From: Sipunculus nudus | Lineage: Eukaryota; Annelida; Sipuncula; Golfingiida; Sipunculidae | DNA length: 64,000 nucleotides | Direction of reading: 5' to 3' | Assembly: GCA_026874595.1 (NCBI GenBank) | Contig: CM049318.1 | Coordinates: 60,052,250-60,116,249, forward strand | Shown: one piece after another, positions 1 to 12,373 of the stretch | Layout of the letters: every line of letters begins with the position of its first letter | How positions within the stretch are numbered: position 1 is the first letter of the stretch | Notes under the pieces: generated by a model | What the model was told of the DNA's origin: nothing | Seen by the model: the letters and a program-made list of their open reading frames with translations, nothing else | The model's database searches: none | Translations under genes and position numbers: made by a program

Positions 1-1462
1 GGCATAATGTAAAAACACAAAATAAAAAAAAATAATTAAATAATTATATTGGCTATGTTACATTACTCATCATTGAAAATAAGTCACTTTATCTTTACAG
101 AGTGTCATAAGATAAGGATGTTAATGATATAAATATATATAGTTAATTACTAAAAAATTTAAACTGAAGGGGGAAGTAAACAGATTGACCTTTGGTTGTA
201 ATAGTGTGGCCTGCCTTACATGAAGGAAAATTGTAAAATTGCTACAGTTCAGTATATAGTTATAATGATCCGTTCGGATGGATCAATGTTTACAATTTTG
301 AAATAAAATACCCTTTTTTAGTTCATAAGGAACGGAAACACGTCTTCAGTTCCCTTTGGAGACGGAATATAACCGGGCTTTCTTTAATAGCAAGAATTGA
401 AAACCAGGCTTCTATTGCAATAGCTTCCTTGAATAATATTGTATATTGCCGAACTTTGGTACAGGAAGGAGACCTTGGTGATTGAATATAAAGTTTAATG
501 CAATAGTGTATAGGTTAATTACTTTCAAACATAGCACAGACGCTGTCAAGAACAGATTGACCTTAGCAGAGATACAATAATGTGGTTTAGGCATCCTGCA
601 CATTAGCAGGGTTTCTTATATAAACTTCACGGAATTGCTGTTGCAAACTGATCAGAGACGCCAATCCAAATCAGATACCGGCTGTCAAAGGTAATTTGCG
701 CAATATCTTCAGCATGGTCGGGGTACCGACTTCCCAGGTTATCCGGTTTCATCTTTCAACTATATATAAATTTACTGATGTTTTTTATATAGTACTATCT
801 TAAAATCATTTATATGTATTAACAATATCCTGGTGGACAATCTAAGCGGGCCAGAAACAGCGTAATAAGAGAACTCGCAACATTCAGCAATCTGAAGCTC
901 CATCAGCTCCTGACAGCCTCCAGTGGTCCTCATGTAGCAATTTAGGGGCCCATACCCACTAGGCAAGTGTGCGTGTATTATTATTGCTGCATTATTAACG
1001 TTAAAAACAAGAAAGAGGTACCGATGCACAACGGAAAATTGAGAATTAACGAAAAAAAGACGTCATTTATTGTAAAGTATTCAAACCAATAACCATTTGT
1101 TTTGAATGCATCATTCATTATCTCCAGTATCTATGTATCCTAAGGCAGAGTCAGATATGGCATTGGGGGCAATCTTTTTTTATATAACTTGTTGTAAAAG
1201 GAAGAATACAATAAGGAAACATGATGTAAAAAATATAACCCACTATTTCTTGTTTTGAAAATAAATTTCATTCTCTAATCTTCACTAACAGATATTTCGT
1301 GTCTGTAATAAGAAAAAAATATCGTCCATGTTCCATGTAAAGTCGAGGGGGGCTCCTTTCGACACCACTGGCTATGTCCTGCGATTTAAGGTTACGTCTG
1401 CTTCATATTACCCCCTGTAGCATGAAATCGATTTCATACTACCCAAACGATTTTAAATTAAC
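1..1462. repeat. Left copy of duplicated segment: flank outside the LTR
   Basis: This stretch aligns base for base, with scattered differences, to 10115-11577. It is the sequence outside the element's LTR in the left copy of the duplicated segment. I see no coding sequence in it: open frames are short and do not resemble known proteins. The repeat continues to the first base of the window, so its true left edge is not visible. Confidence 0.8.
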
Positions 1463-1987
1463 TGTTACGGAACCTAATATAAACAGATCACGTATGCGTG
1501 ATGAACACAAATTTTGTCAAGGAGATAAAAAAATCAGATTCTGTAACACTAGGCAGCGTGAAATGTCTAGGGGAATGAATAAAGAAGTCAGTGTTTTTTT
1601 TGTTAACAAATAACTATAATTTATTCTTAAAACAACCCTTACATTACAACACACTAAATCAATACAATTAAACAGTATAACAGTGGTGTAACAACAAATC
1701 AATACAATCACACAGTAAAATAAACAATGTGCACAGTACCTGGAAACCACCACCGTCACAACAACAAGTTCTTTAATTCTATACTCTCCGAGAATAACAG
1801 TCCCATGTAAAGGTCTTGTAACAATCCAGAAAGTAAACTGAAGTCCAAACAAGTTTCGTCACAAAATCCAGGAGGAAGTCAGAAGAAAATCTATAATTGC
1901 CGCACTCGTCGGATAAGGTCCCACAAACCGACACACACGCTTCTGCGTCCACTTGAATCTTCTCTGCTCTCTCTGGAGAGAGCCCCC

Positions 1988-1995
1988 TTATATAA
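1988..1995 (-). promoter_or_regulatory. TATA box of LTR promoter (left copy)
   Basis: TTATATAA on the minus strand sits in the middle of the LTR, followed downstream by a CT/GA-rich stretch. The solo LTR at 38 kb has TATAAAAT at the matching place, which supports a promoter role. Confidence 0.55.
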
Positions 1996-2142
1996 CTTTT
2001 CACCTCAAGCTGAGAAGCTTCTATTTCTCGAACATTCGAAGAATAATACATTATACACGGTAAACACGCGTTACAAGAATCATCTAGAAAAACATCGCTG
2101 TGTCTCTACACACCATGGTGTACACGTGCGCTCGCCCAGAGC

Positions 2143-3677
2143 CAGGGTTGGCAAGTTTTAGGCATGAAGGTTTTAACCATAGGTTATAACCTGGTTAAAA
2201 CTGCCCCGCCTAAAACAGGTTTTAGGCAGGTTTTAGGCACTAAAAGTGCCCAAAACCTATATTTGTTTTAATTTTTTACTTAAAGATCTATAAAAGTACC
2301 AAACTGGCTGGGGTGATGCAGTCACAAGGCTTTGCTGGGCTTCTGGAAGCTTTCAGGTATTAGTAATGCATGATTTCCTGGCTGGCACCATGCAGTCTTC
2401 AAAGAGCCTGTATAGGTGTCTGGAGCATAAGACCATGTTTGTGTGGCACATAGTTTCATTGGCCAAGGTAATGTCATTATCAGGACCCTTTGGGTTTCCT
2501 GAAGAGTGCCCTGCTGCCTGGAATGATGTAATAGAGACTGCAGTATGCCTCTTGTAAGGCAAGGTATCACTATCAGAGGGGAGGCAATGCCTGATTAGAC
2601 AAGTTAATTACAATTTATCAGGGTGATGGGGTCATAACACCCAATGGTCATAAGTCCTACTGCTGTGTCCTAGTGGATGTTCATGTAAACTTTCATACAT
2701 GACTAGGAAAATGCAATCAAAGCCCTTGTCCTGAAGACTGTTTTTGAGTCAAACTTTTCACTGAGTGATGCAGTCAGGGCCCCTGACCATGACATGTAGG
2801 TTTCTCAGGCCTTCAGGTTTAACACAGCCCAAAAGTAATTATGAATATTCTGTGGTTTGCAATATATTTTCACATTTTCAATTTTACACTAATTATAGTG
2901 TTTCATGAGGGTTCCATTTTCACAATCTCATCATACAATTAACAGAGTATATCCATCATTATATAGAAGATAAGTATATGCACAAAATCTTAAAATTTGA
3001 CAAGGGATGACCTAGCTAAGGGAATAAACAAACAGTGGAAATTCTTGTTCATTATCAGATAATGTTTAGGATATTATCATATTTTTAGTTTATGGCTAGC
3101 ATAAAAGATCTGTAATAATTTATAAAATCAATCCATTGATTTTTGCCATTTGAAGCTACAGGTATACAAAACATACATAATATGTTAGTGAAACTACAGT
3201 ATAAAGGACTATTCATCAGTGTAAATGGAACAACATTTTAAATTCAGGAAAACTTCTTTTGCATTTATCACAAAATTTAATCCCTTGTGATCAAAAAGCC
3301 AATCAAAGTATCTGGTTACAAGCTTAAAGTAAGAGCATTCTTTTATATACTGACAGTAATGGAGGTAGGAGAGTCAGAGAACTGTGTTCATAAGGAAATC
3401 CTGAAGTAGTTTTGTATTCATTTGTTGCTTTTTTGTATCATGGTTTAATTTGTTTGGTTTGAATAAACTGATCCTCAATTTTTAATTTGTTGAGTATATT
3501 TCTTTAATGAATTTGGTTGTTTAACAATAAAACATAGTTCATAGGTGAGGGTAAATAAGGTTTTAGGCAGTTAAAGGCAGTTTTAGGCAGGTTATCACCT
3601 ATTTTAGGCAGTTAAAGGCAGGTTTTAGGCTCTGCCCTGCCGAAAACAGGTTTTGGGCAGCCTAAAACCCAACCCTG
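2143..3677. mobile_element. hAT-like non-autonomous DNA transposon (1535 bp)
   Basis: The left end reads CAGGGTTGG...TTTTAGGC. The right end, on the opposite strand, reads CAGGGTTGGGTTTTAGGC, so the ends are inverted repeats differing by a 3-bp insertion. Both ends carry several subterminal TTTTAGGCAG motifs, a usual feature of hAT elements. The left flank CCCAGAGC nearly matches CCCAGAAC at the empty site near 12251. The right flank CCCAGCATGAC equals the empty-site sequence after loss of six bases between two AG dinucleotides, so an 8-bp target duplication is likely. No transposase frame is visible. It is absent from the right copy of the duplication. Confidence 0.75.
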
Positions 3678-3794
3678 CCCAGCATGACAACAAGAGTTCA
3701 ACCAGTACGGATTAAACCGAATATAAGCGGCCAGGCAAGAGCGCTACAACACGAGTTACGCCCGTGTCACACAATAAAAAGAGCACCTGTAACA

Positions 3795-3806
3795 CTCCCC
3801 CTTCTG
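3795..3806 (-). promoter_or_regulatory. Polypurine tract, left copy
   Basis: CAGAAGGGGGAG on the minus strand abuts the LTR start TGTTACAGG. This is the expected site and composition for the plus-strand primer of an LTR retrotransposon. Confidence 0.8.
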
Positions 3807-3908
3807 TAAGAAAAAAGAAAGTTATTCTTGCGATCACAATCACTAAATTTTTACATCTCAAAAATCATCTCATTTACAACATTACATAAACATCTTGTTT
3901 ACAACATT

Positions 3909-4928
3909 TCATAAACATCTCGATAACCATTCAGCAAGTACATTTTCTTTCCCTTTAATGTGTATGATATCAAGATTGTAATCCTGTAAGAACAAACTCC
4001 ATCTAAAAAATCTTTGATTTTTACACTTCAGCTTGTTCATGAACATGAGGGGACTGTGATCACTGAAGACAATGATTGGCCTGACTGATGAAGTAACATA
4101 AACTTCAAAATGTTGCAATGCCAAAATCAAAGCCAAACATTCTTTTTCAATAGTGGAGCAATTTTTCTGATTTGCATTAAACTTTCTTGAGTAATAACAA
4201 ATTGGATGATCTATGCCATCATTGCCTTGTTGTAACAACAAAGCACCAGCAGCAGTATCACTAGCATCTACAGTTAACTTAAAAGGTACAGAAAAGTCTG
4301 GAGCTGCTAAAACTGGTGTACTTTGCAGAATTGCTTTCAAAATTCTGAAATGCATTTTCACACTGAACATTCCATACAAACTTTTGATTCTTCTTTAACA
4401 AATTAGTCAAAGGTTCAGCTACAGTAGCAAAATTTGGACAAAACTTCCTGTAGTATCCAACCATACCAAGAAAACGCATTATTTGTTTTTTTGTCCTCTG
4501 GTCTAGGAAATGCAGAAATAGCACTATTTAAGCATCAACAGGTATTACCTGACCCTGCCCTACAATATGACCCAAAAATGTTACTTGTGCATGACAAAAC
4601 TCAGATTTTACTAAGTTGACGGTCAGACGGGCTTCACTGAGTCTTTCAGTGAGGTCACGAAGAATTTGCAGATGTTTTCCCAGGTGTCGCTGTACACGAT
4701 ATGGTCATCAATATATGCGTCGCAGCCCTGAATGTCCTTGACAACCATATGGATGAGGCGCTGGAACGTGGCTGGCGAGTTCTTCATGCCAAACGGCATA
4801 ACTTTATACTGGCACAGTCCTTGCGGCGTCACAAATGCGGACACTTCTTTCGCTCGTTCTGTCAGCGGAACTTGCCAGAATCCTTTTAGCATGTCAAACT
4901 TGGAGACATATCTGGAGCTACCGACTCT
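3909..4928 (-). pseudogene. RT-RNase H fragment of Gmr1-like element, left copy
   Basis: This is the C-terminal RT and RNase H part of a Ty3/gypsy polymerase. Visible RT motifs are FGMKNSPATFQRL, YIDD at about 4715 and FLGMVGYYRKFCPNFA. RNase H motifs are LTVDASDTAAGALLLQ, a KECLALILALQHFE helix and VFSDHSPL. The N-terminal RT half is missing because a DIRS-type element begins at 4929. Frameshifts break it into pieces. A one-base loss after the TWEN motif is shared with the right copy, so it predates the duplication. The fragment is not functional. Confidence 0.85.
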
Positions 4929-5442
4929 TTAATTCGCTCAGACATGGAGATAGTACAGTCATGCACACCAGTAAACAAATGAATAAACAAGTCCTGGTTT
5001 GGGCAATAGAGATTTATTGATGATGGCTAGCAATATGTTAAACAAGTTACTTTCCACAATTATCACTTCACACATAAAATAGCTAGCTGGATATCCCCAT
5101 ATGGATATCACATGACATTTTCCACTGATAAGACACTAAAAGCCAATACATAAAATATGCGTTCATGGTTCCGTATAAGAATACCAACACCTGCAAGGAC
5201 GAGGAAATAAATCAAATTAATCTAAATAGATCCTAAGAAACCTAAAACTAACATCAGTAAGAGTTACCTAAAATGAGTTATGACTAAAACTACTACTAGT
5301 TACAGTGTGTTGGTTGGGTGGGTGACACTTCTGCTAGCAATAATTTATGGAAGTGTCCGCCTTGCTGCAGCTGGCCAACTAATTTAAAACCCACCAATTC
5401 CCAGCCTATATCGCCTGACACGTATGCGCAGACACGTGATCA

Positions 5443-5480
5443 GTCACGTGACCAGTCTCGCGCGAGACTGGTCACGTGAC
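5443..5480. repeat. Perfect 38-bp palindrome, left DIRS copy
   Basis: The half site GTCACGTGACCAGTCTCGC is followed directly by its exact reverse complement, with no loop. Another CACGTG lies just outside. It is in the spacer between the two 168-bp direct repeats. The same perfect palindrome is at 14059-14096. Confidence 0.95.
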
Positions 5481-5821
5481 CGCGCACCCTGTCCTTGGAA
5501 ATTAAACCCCATTTAATAAACATCAATTGTACCATTAATTCGCTCAGACATGGAGATAGTACAGTCATGCACACCAGTAAACAAATGAATAAACAAGTCC
5601 TGGTTTGGGCGATAGAGATTTATTTCCTCCAGCTAGCAATATGTTAAAAAAGTTACTTTCCACAATTATCACTTCACGCATAAAATAGCTGGCTGGATAT
5701 CCAAAATCCATAGTCCAAACCTGTAGATAGTAGATGTTACAAAATTGGTATTAAAACTGGAATTGTTCAACATGCCTACACAAGGCTTGTGCCACTTTAA
5801 ATCCACCTGACAACCCAGGGG

Positions 5822-6356
5822 CTAATTAATTAAATACCTTTGGTACGCATGGCTTTTCCAGTCCCCCTGCAATTTGATTAAATCTGCTGAAATGCCCGCA
5901 CTCAGAGCAAGGGTACCTCCAACTCTCATGAAACTATGCCCCGCATATCGAGAGGCCGGAATGCCCAGTTGTACTAAGGAAGCCCTAAGGCGTCCTACAA
6001 ACATGCTGTATGTCATGGTTACGGTTTTATTCATGCGACGGAATTGAAATGCTGGTGAATTTGCCTGTGTTGGAATTAACCTGAAAGCCAATCTGACGGC
6101 CTTGGCTGGACACAGATGGGGGAAGGGAATATGTGGGAGGGGGACCTGAAGACAACATTCCTGGAATTGGATAGTTTTTGAATCTTTAACTTTGATCAAA
6201 AGAAAACTGGGATAAAAAGATACGTCTTCCCTGGTAAGATGTCTACTGGCATCAAAAGATTGGGATGAGTTAGGCAGTAAATTTGACTTCCGCAGGAAAC
6301 TGAAGAAGGCTGTGAGGCAAACTGCCCAAAAGCACAGATCCTCTGGGCATGCAAGA
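5822..6356 (-). pseudogene. Tyrosine recombinase fragment, DIRS-type, left copy
   Basis: This is the catalytic part of a tyrosine recombinase, which would act on circular DNA intermediates of DIRS-group elements. Visible regions are FFSFLRKSNLL (first Arg region), RYAGHSF (start of the HxxR box) and GDWKSHAYQRY (His/Trp plus nucleophilic Tyr region). In this copy the HxxR box reads HSFM, so the second catalytic Arg is lost; the right copy has HSFR. The N-terminal half is cut off at the duplication junction. The C-terminus is altered after QRY by a small insertion. It is inactive. Confidence 0.8.
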
Positions 6357-7599
6357 GAATGCAATAATAATTACAACAATAAGAGAATATAAGTTTAACT
6401 GCGCTAAGGTAACGCTATCCCTCACATGAAAGCTTTTTTTATTTCCTGACTTGATTAGGAAGAACTGAAAAAGATCATTTTGACTCAAGTCAACATAAGT
6501 GTCGAGACTTGTAACTAACACTGACATGCCAGTCCTGGGATCAATCTGCTGGGTACTGGTCATAACATTATGAATACAAACACTTATGATCAGCAGAGTT
6601 AAAAAAAGATCATTTCCAATGAATAAACCATTGAATGAATTTTTTTTGGCTTGCACAAGTTAGGACAACCTATAGCTTACAAACAAAATACCAGTCTAGT
6701 GATCAATATTACCACAGAACTTGGAGATAACAGTTTCGGCAGTTCCTGCTATATCGGTTACCGACAAAACGTTATATCTGTTGACGTATTCTATATATAT
6801 GGAGTATTTTTCTAAAGGGTTAGGGAGAAGCGGGGGGGGGGGGGGGAGGTATCAGACTAAGTTTTGTGCCCGGACCCCCCCCCCCCCCCATCCCTTTCCA
6901 GATCTGGGGACCTGTTTTACAGGTTTGCCATCAGTTCTGGCGTGGACCCCTCCTTTTTAAATCCTTGATCTGCCCATTGTGAGGGCATAAGAAAGTTTAA
7001 CTGTAGTTAAACACCTATTGATCATAAAAGATACATCATTGAAAAGATTATTTTGCTGGATATAAGTTTGGTATATAAAGTTGTATGAAGTAAATTTATA
7101 TAACCACTCCTTAGTCGTTTTTCCTAGGGGTGAGTGTAACTATAAGAATGTATTACTTAAGCAGTATACACCCAGTGGTCATATATAGCATGTCACACTG
7201 AAGCGTATAGTGTAAGCTTTCATTTGAGACCAAGTTTGACTGGATACGTTTTGCATATTTACCACTTTTATACTGCTATCGGGCATTTTTATTAACTACA
7301 CAGGTATATCTATCATGCACACATGGTGAAAATTTGTCACCAAAATGGTACCGATGATCAGAATTTTGGGGTCTGGCTGAAGTACTATATCTCCCCTGGG
7401 GATTTTGATATTATTTGTCGCTGGTGGTTGATTGGTTACTTGGTTGATTTTATCTTGTTAGTGTCTTTTTTAAAAGTTGTCAATGAATTTTGATGCAATT
7501 TTTTCAGGCATTAGGTAACACCCAAGGAGCAGTAGGACAAAAATTTTTGATCACCACAATATTTTGTTTAAACGGAATTAATCACATACCTGTTATATT
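6357..7599. other. No gene seen; G and C homopolymer runs
   Basis: No convincing coding sequence. A G run (about 6832-6846) and a C run (about 6876-6889) flank GC-rich sequence ending in AAATCCTTGATCTGCCC. That end resembles those of small interspersed elements at 28.3, 61.2 and 63.2 kb. If the duplication model is right, 6357-10114 should also occur just left of this window. Confidence 0.5.
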
Positions 7600-7990
7600 A
7601 AATATACATGCAATGCAGTGGTTCTCCTGAAAATAAATGGTATCTGCCAGTGTTTTGTTCTAAGACCGTTTGCTTACTCCTGTTCACAAGTGGAAATTAC
7701 CTTGCATCGGGAGCGATCAATGGCGCAAACATAAACATTGCTTGCACGACACTTGGTGGCCGTACCGCTCACGAAACAAGATCATTCTTGCTTCAAACTA
7801 GTGTTTCCTCTGTGTTTGTCCTCCTTGTCCGGGACTTGTCGCTCATGCTAAAGATCGGACCTGTGGTCACGCAGCCTTGTATAGCAAAACAGTCTTGTTA
7901 TAGTGTTTACTCACACACAGAACCATAACAATGTATAAAACAGATGAATTTGAGATAATATACCCATTTGCTTAGATGGTTTGCTGGAAA
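7600..7990 (+). repeat. Dispersed ~400-bp repeat, copy 1 of 3
   Basis: It aligns with 20950-21320 and 39365-39740 in the same orientation. Shared blocks include TACTCCTGTTCACAAGTG, a GATCAATGGCGCAAACATAAAC block, and GTGTTTACTCACACACAG then AACCATAACAATG. I see no terminal inverted repeat, poly-A tail or coding potential. Class unknown. Confidence 0.7.
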
Positions 7991-8340
7991 CCTTGTTTTA
8001 GTCATAATCAAAGACTGTCTTACAATGGCAGAGTGTTCACTGTACTGGGAAGGTGGCCCCAGAAGGGCATCATTTTCACATAGTTTATTCCATAGAAAGC
8101 TATTTTTATCAAATGTGTTTTCGTGATCATCATATTACCCTTAGAAAGGTTCCAAGGGTCTATTGTAGTAGTTTTACTTCATAATGGGGTGTGTCTTTGG
8201 GCACAGCATCCTGCAGGCTGACGTGCAGAATACCTTATGAACAGGTCCTCATCTGCTCAACACCTTGCTCAGCATCCCTAACCGACCTGCCATATCAGAA
8301 AGCTCGCAAGTCAGGGGTTTCCGTGAATACAGGACTCAAT

Positions 8341-8447
8341 AGCCTGGTAAGACTGCTCTTGAGTCGTGATTTAAGTCACAGCCGAGAGCGATAGACTGGT
8401 AAGACTGTTCTTGAGTCGTGACATAATTCACAGCCGAGAGCGCACTG
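8341..8447. repeat. Two-copy ~54-bp tandem repeat
   Basis: The block TGGTAAGACTG...TTGAGTCGTGA...CACAGCCGAGAGCG occurs twice in tandem with minor differences. It has no recognised function. Confidence 0.8.
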
Positions 8448-10114
8448 CAACAGGCATACATCCTATAGCATCGATACCTGGGTAGAAATCCGTTTATCTT
8501 AATATTGTGATGAGTTAACACCATCTTTTTGGTAAAAGGTCAATTGTTGTGTGGCGTATTAGTTGATTTGAAGCATATATCACATTTACTTTCCGAGAAA
8601 TACTAGATTTTTAAATTTTTAGATAGTTAATTTTAGAAACATTTTAATTGAAAACACCTCGACTTAAAGTACTTTTCTATCTATAGTTAAGAAGAACAAC
8701 TACAAAACAACACTTTAATTGTGTTTGTAACCTTGTAAGTTTTCCATTATCTAGTGTTAATTGTAACTTATTGTACAGAATTGTACAGAAAATGTTTCTG
8801 CTTGTGAAATTATCCCAGGCACCCTTAAGTCAACGACGTAGCTGCCAGCACTGCGTTCATTGGGAAACCCTGCGCCTTGGCTGGAGAACGGAATGTGCTT
8901 ACGAAAACATGGCCGACTCATCACAATGGTCGCTGTGGCGTTAATATCGTGTGGGCGGAATAATACTTATTATTTAATTAGAGGACAGGCCCTGGCTTCA
9001 ACACATGATGACGTAGACCTATAAAGGCCATCAAAATAGAACATACGAGGTTTCACTGTTTATGAGACAGACGGATTTACGTTGCTTATGTTTATGGCAC
9101 TGTTAACACGTAGGGAGTTGTGTATGTGTAAAGGGGTGTGTGTGTGTCCTGATTCGGCCTACTGAAACGTCCGAATTATTAAGAATTGATCCGTGTCTCG
9201 TTAATAAACCAAAACGATGTATCTTGTCCTTGCGGTCTACAAAGAAGGAACCTATAACATGTGCGTGTTCTCCTTTTCAACGTTACATTAACCATCCGTG
9301 CACATTTTTATAACCAAGACGGGCAGTTTTAATATCCCTTGATTATACCTATCTGTAAACCAGTACATCGATTAAATTAATAAAAACTTACAACACAATT
9401 AACATGATTCGCACGGATAATTGCAAATGGATTCAGGATTCGTCAATAACAGTCTTGATGAGCTGGTTTACATTTAGAGAACAGACCCGTTATTAATCTG
9501 GAGCAGCCGTTTTTTTTTTTCTAAAACGGATTATGCTTATCTGTTAAAATAGGTATTAAGTTTTAGCGTATTTCATTAAACCTTTGCCATAGGAAGTATG
9601 GCTTTCAGGAGCGGAAATTTATGCCCCTCTAACATTAAAGAGTTCGTCCAGCCGCCAGACTGGCAGAACATGTATTAAGGAAACTCGCATCAAAATCCAA
9701 AACGAGGAAACAATATGGCGTATGGCGGCCGTCATGTCTCTTAGAGGTAGAGCCTATCTTTCCACATAAAATGCTTACACAGACGAGTATTCACGGCTTG
9801 GCTTGCAGCGGAATCCTCCATGTATGCTGAATGTTATTTGGAATATGTCAATTTGCTAGTACCCGATAGATCAATATCAGTGAATCTATTTTATTGCTCA
9901 TTTAAAAGCGCTGAAATATATTTTTATTCCCTAAACGTTACCGACTCTATATATATTCAGTAACATGGGATTCGTATTTCGACATGACATGCATTCAATG
10001 AATATTATAGCGGATTAGGAAAGCAGCTGAGCAACAATTATCATGTAAAAAAACAGAGCCATCCATATAATTGTGTTTATGTCCTCATGATTAAGAAACA
10101 AAGGAATGAATGTT
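8448..10114. other. No gene or repeat recognised
   Basis: Mostly non-coding sequence. A slightly GC-richer patch near 8820-8960 has only very short open frames. Nothing identifiable. Confidence 0.5.
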
Positions 10115-11577
10115 GGCATAATGTAAAAACACAAAATAAAAAAAAATAATTAAATAATTATATTGGCTATGTTACATTACTCATCATTGAAAATAGAAGT
10201 CACGTTATCTTTACAGAGTGTCATAAGATAAGGATGTTAATCATATAAAAATATATAGTTAATTACAAAAAAATTTAAACTGAAGGGGGAAGTAAACAGA
10301 TTGACCTTTGGTTGTAATAGTGTGGCCTGCCTTACATGAAGGAAAATTGTAAAATTGCTACAGTTCAGTATATATTTAAAATGATCCGTTCGGATGGATC
10401 AATGTTTACAATTTTGAAATAAAATACCCTTTTTTAGTTCCATAAGGAACGGAAACACGTCTTCAGTTCCCTTGGGAGACGGAATATAACCGGGCTTTCT
10501 TTAATAGCAAGAATTGAAAACCAGGCTTCTATTGCAATAGCTTCCTTGAATAATATTGTATATTGTCGAACTTTGGTACAGGAAGGAGACCTTGGTGATT
10601 GAATATAAAGTTTAATGCAATAGTGTATAGGTTAATTACTTTCAAACATAGCACAGACGCTGTCAAGAACAGATTGACCTTAGCAGAGATACAATAATTT
10701 GGTTTAGGCATCCTGACATTAGCAGGGTTTCTTATATAAACTTCACGGAATTGCTGTTGCAAACTGATCAGAGACGCCAATCCAAATCAGATACCGGCTG
10801 TCAAAGGTAATTTGCGCAATATGATCAGCATGGTCGGGGTACCGACTTCCAAGGTTATCCGGTTTCATCTTTCAACTATATATAAATTTACTTATATTTT
10901 TTATATAGTACTATCTTAAAATCATTTATATGTATTAACAATATCCTGGTAGATAATCTAAGCGGGCCAGAAACAGCGTAATAAGAGAACTCGCAACTTT
11001 AAGCAATCTGAAGCTCCATCAGCTCCTGACAGCCTCCAGTGGTCCCCATGTAGCAATTTAGGGGCCCATACCCACTAGGCAAGTGTGCGTGTATTATTAT
11101 TGCTGCATTATTTACGTTAAAAACAAGAAAGAGGTACCGATGCACAACGGAAAATTGAGAATTAGCGAAAAAAAGACGTCATTTATTGTAAAGTATTCAA
11201 ATCAATAACCATTTGTTTTGAATGCATCATTCATTATCTCCAGTTTCTATGTATCCTAAGGCAGAGTCAGATATGGCATTGGGGGCAATCTTTTTTTATA
11301 TAACTTGTTGTAAAAGGAAGAATACAATAAGGAAACATGATGTAAAAAATATAACCCACTATTTCTTGTTTTGAAAATAACTTTCATTCTCTAACCTTCA
11401 CTAGCAGATATTTCGTGTCTGTAATAAGAAAAAAATATCGTCCATGTTCAGTGTAAAGTCGAGGGGGCTTCTTTCGACACCACTGGCTATGTCCTGCGAT
11501 TTAATGTTACGCATGCTTCATATTACCCCCTGTAGCATGAAATTGATTTCATACTACCCAAACGATTTTAAATTAAC
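10115..11577. repeat. Right copy of duplicated segment: flank outside the LTR
   Basis: Close direct copy of 1-1462, differing by point changes and small indels. No gene recognised. Confidence 0.85.
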
Positions 11578-12373
11578 TGTTACGGAACCTAATATAAACA
11601 GATCACGTATGCGTGATGAACACAAATTTTGTCAAGGGGATAAAAGAATCAGATTCTGTAACACTAGGCAGCGTGAAATGTCTAGGGGAATGAATAATGA
11701 AGTCAGTGTTTTTTTTTGTTAACAAATAACTATAATTTATTCTTAAAACAACCCTAACATTACAACACACTAAATCAATACAATTAAACAGTATAACAGT
11801 GGTATAACAACAAATCAATACAATCACACAGTAAAATAAACAATGTGCACAGTACCTGGAAACCACCACCGTCACAACAACAAGTTCTTTAAATGTATAC
11901 TCTCCGAGAATAACAGTCCCATGTAAAGGTCTTGTAACAATCCAGAAAGTAAACTGAAGTCCAAACAAGATTCGTCACAAAATCCAGGAGGAAGTCAGAA
12001 GAAAATCTATAATTGCCGCACTCGTCGGATAAGGTCCCACAAACCGACACACACGCTTCTGCGTCCACTGGAATCTTCTCTGCTCTCTCTCGAGAGAGCC
12101 CCCTTATATAACTTTTCACTTCAGGCTGAGAAGCTTCTATTTCTCGAACATTCGAAGAATAATACATTATACACGGTAAACACGCGTTACAAGAATCATC
12201 TAGAAAAACATCGCTGTATCTCTACACACCATGGTGTACACGTGCGCTCGCCCAGAACTAGCATGACAACAAGAGTTCAACCAGTACGGATTAAACCGAA
12301 TATAAGCGGCCAGGCAAGAGCGCTACAACACGAGTTACGCCCGTGTCACACAATAAAAAGAGCACCTGTAACA
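11578..12373 (-). mobile_element. Ty3/gypsy-type 3' LTR, right copy (796 bp)
   Basis: On the minus strand it runs from TGTTACAGG (12373) to CCGTAACA (11578). It is uninterrupted here and shows the empty site for the hAT insertion of the left copy near 12251. A TATA-type box is at 12104-12111. It lies downstream of RNase H and the polypurine tract, so it is the 3' LTR. Its 3' end does not match the putative LTR end beside the primer binding site at 20450 beyond the last few bases, which is unexpected for one provirus. Confidence 0.88.
12104..12111 (-). promoter_or_regulatory. TATA box of LTR promoter (right copy)
   Basis: TTATATAA, at the same place as in the left copy. Confidence 0.55.

Larger units (their letters stand above)
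1463..3794 (-). mobile_element. Ty3/gypsy-type LTR, left copy, split by a DNA transposon
   Basis: On the minus strand the LTR starts TGTTACAGG at 3794 and ends CCGTAACA at 1463, giving the TG...CA ends of LTR elements. It lies just beyond the polypurine tract and RNase H sequence, so it is the 3' LTR. The match to 11578-12373 and the diverged solo copy at 38130-38914 fix the ends. A TATA-type box lies at 1988-1995 and an AATAAA signal near 1620. A 1.5-kb hAT-like element (2143-3677) splits it. Net LTR length is about 797 bp. Confidence 0.85.
4929..6356 (-). mobile_element. DIRS-type element, left copy (3' part only)
   Basis: This is the 3' end of the DIRS-type element described at 13545-16516, inserted at the same base of RT. 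It holds direct repeats 4929-5096 and 5535-5702, a spacer with a 38-bp palindrome, and part of a tyrosine recombinase. Similarity to the right copy stops abruptly inside the recombinase at 6356 (matching 14964), which I read as the tandem-duplication junction. The flank 4910-4928 is the left copy of the 19-bp target duplication. Confidence 0.8.

Noticed and set aside
1517-2051. Minus-strand open frames within and next to the LTR, repeated at 11603-12167
   Set aside because: They lie in the LTR and its flank and show no protein motif. Their presence in both copies is due to the duplication.
2322-2570. Open frames on both strands inside the hAT-like element
   Set aside because: No transposase motif (no DDE or RAYE-type region, no BED zinc finger or dimerisation domain). 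The element is non-autonomous.
6270-6656. Minus-strand open frame joining recombinase sequence to unknown sequence
   Set aside because: It crosses the duplication junction at 6356; the fusion is a by-product of the rearrangement.
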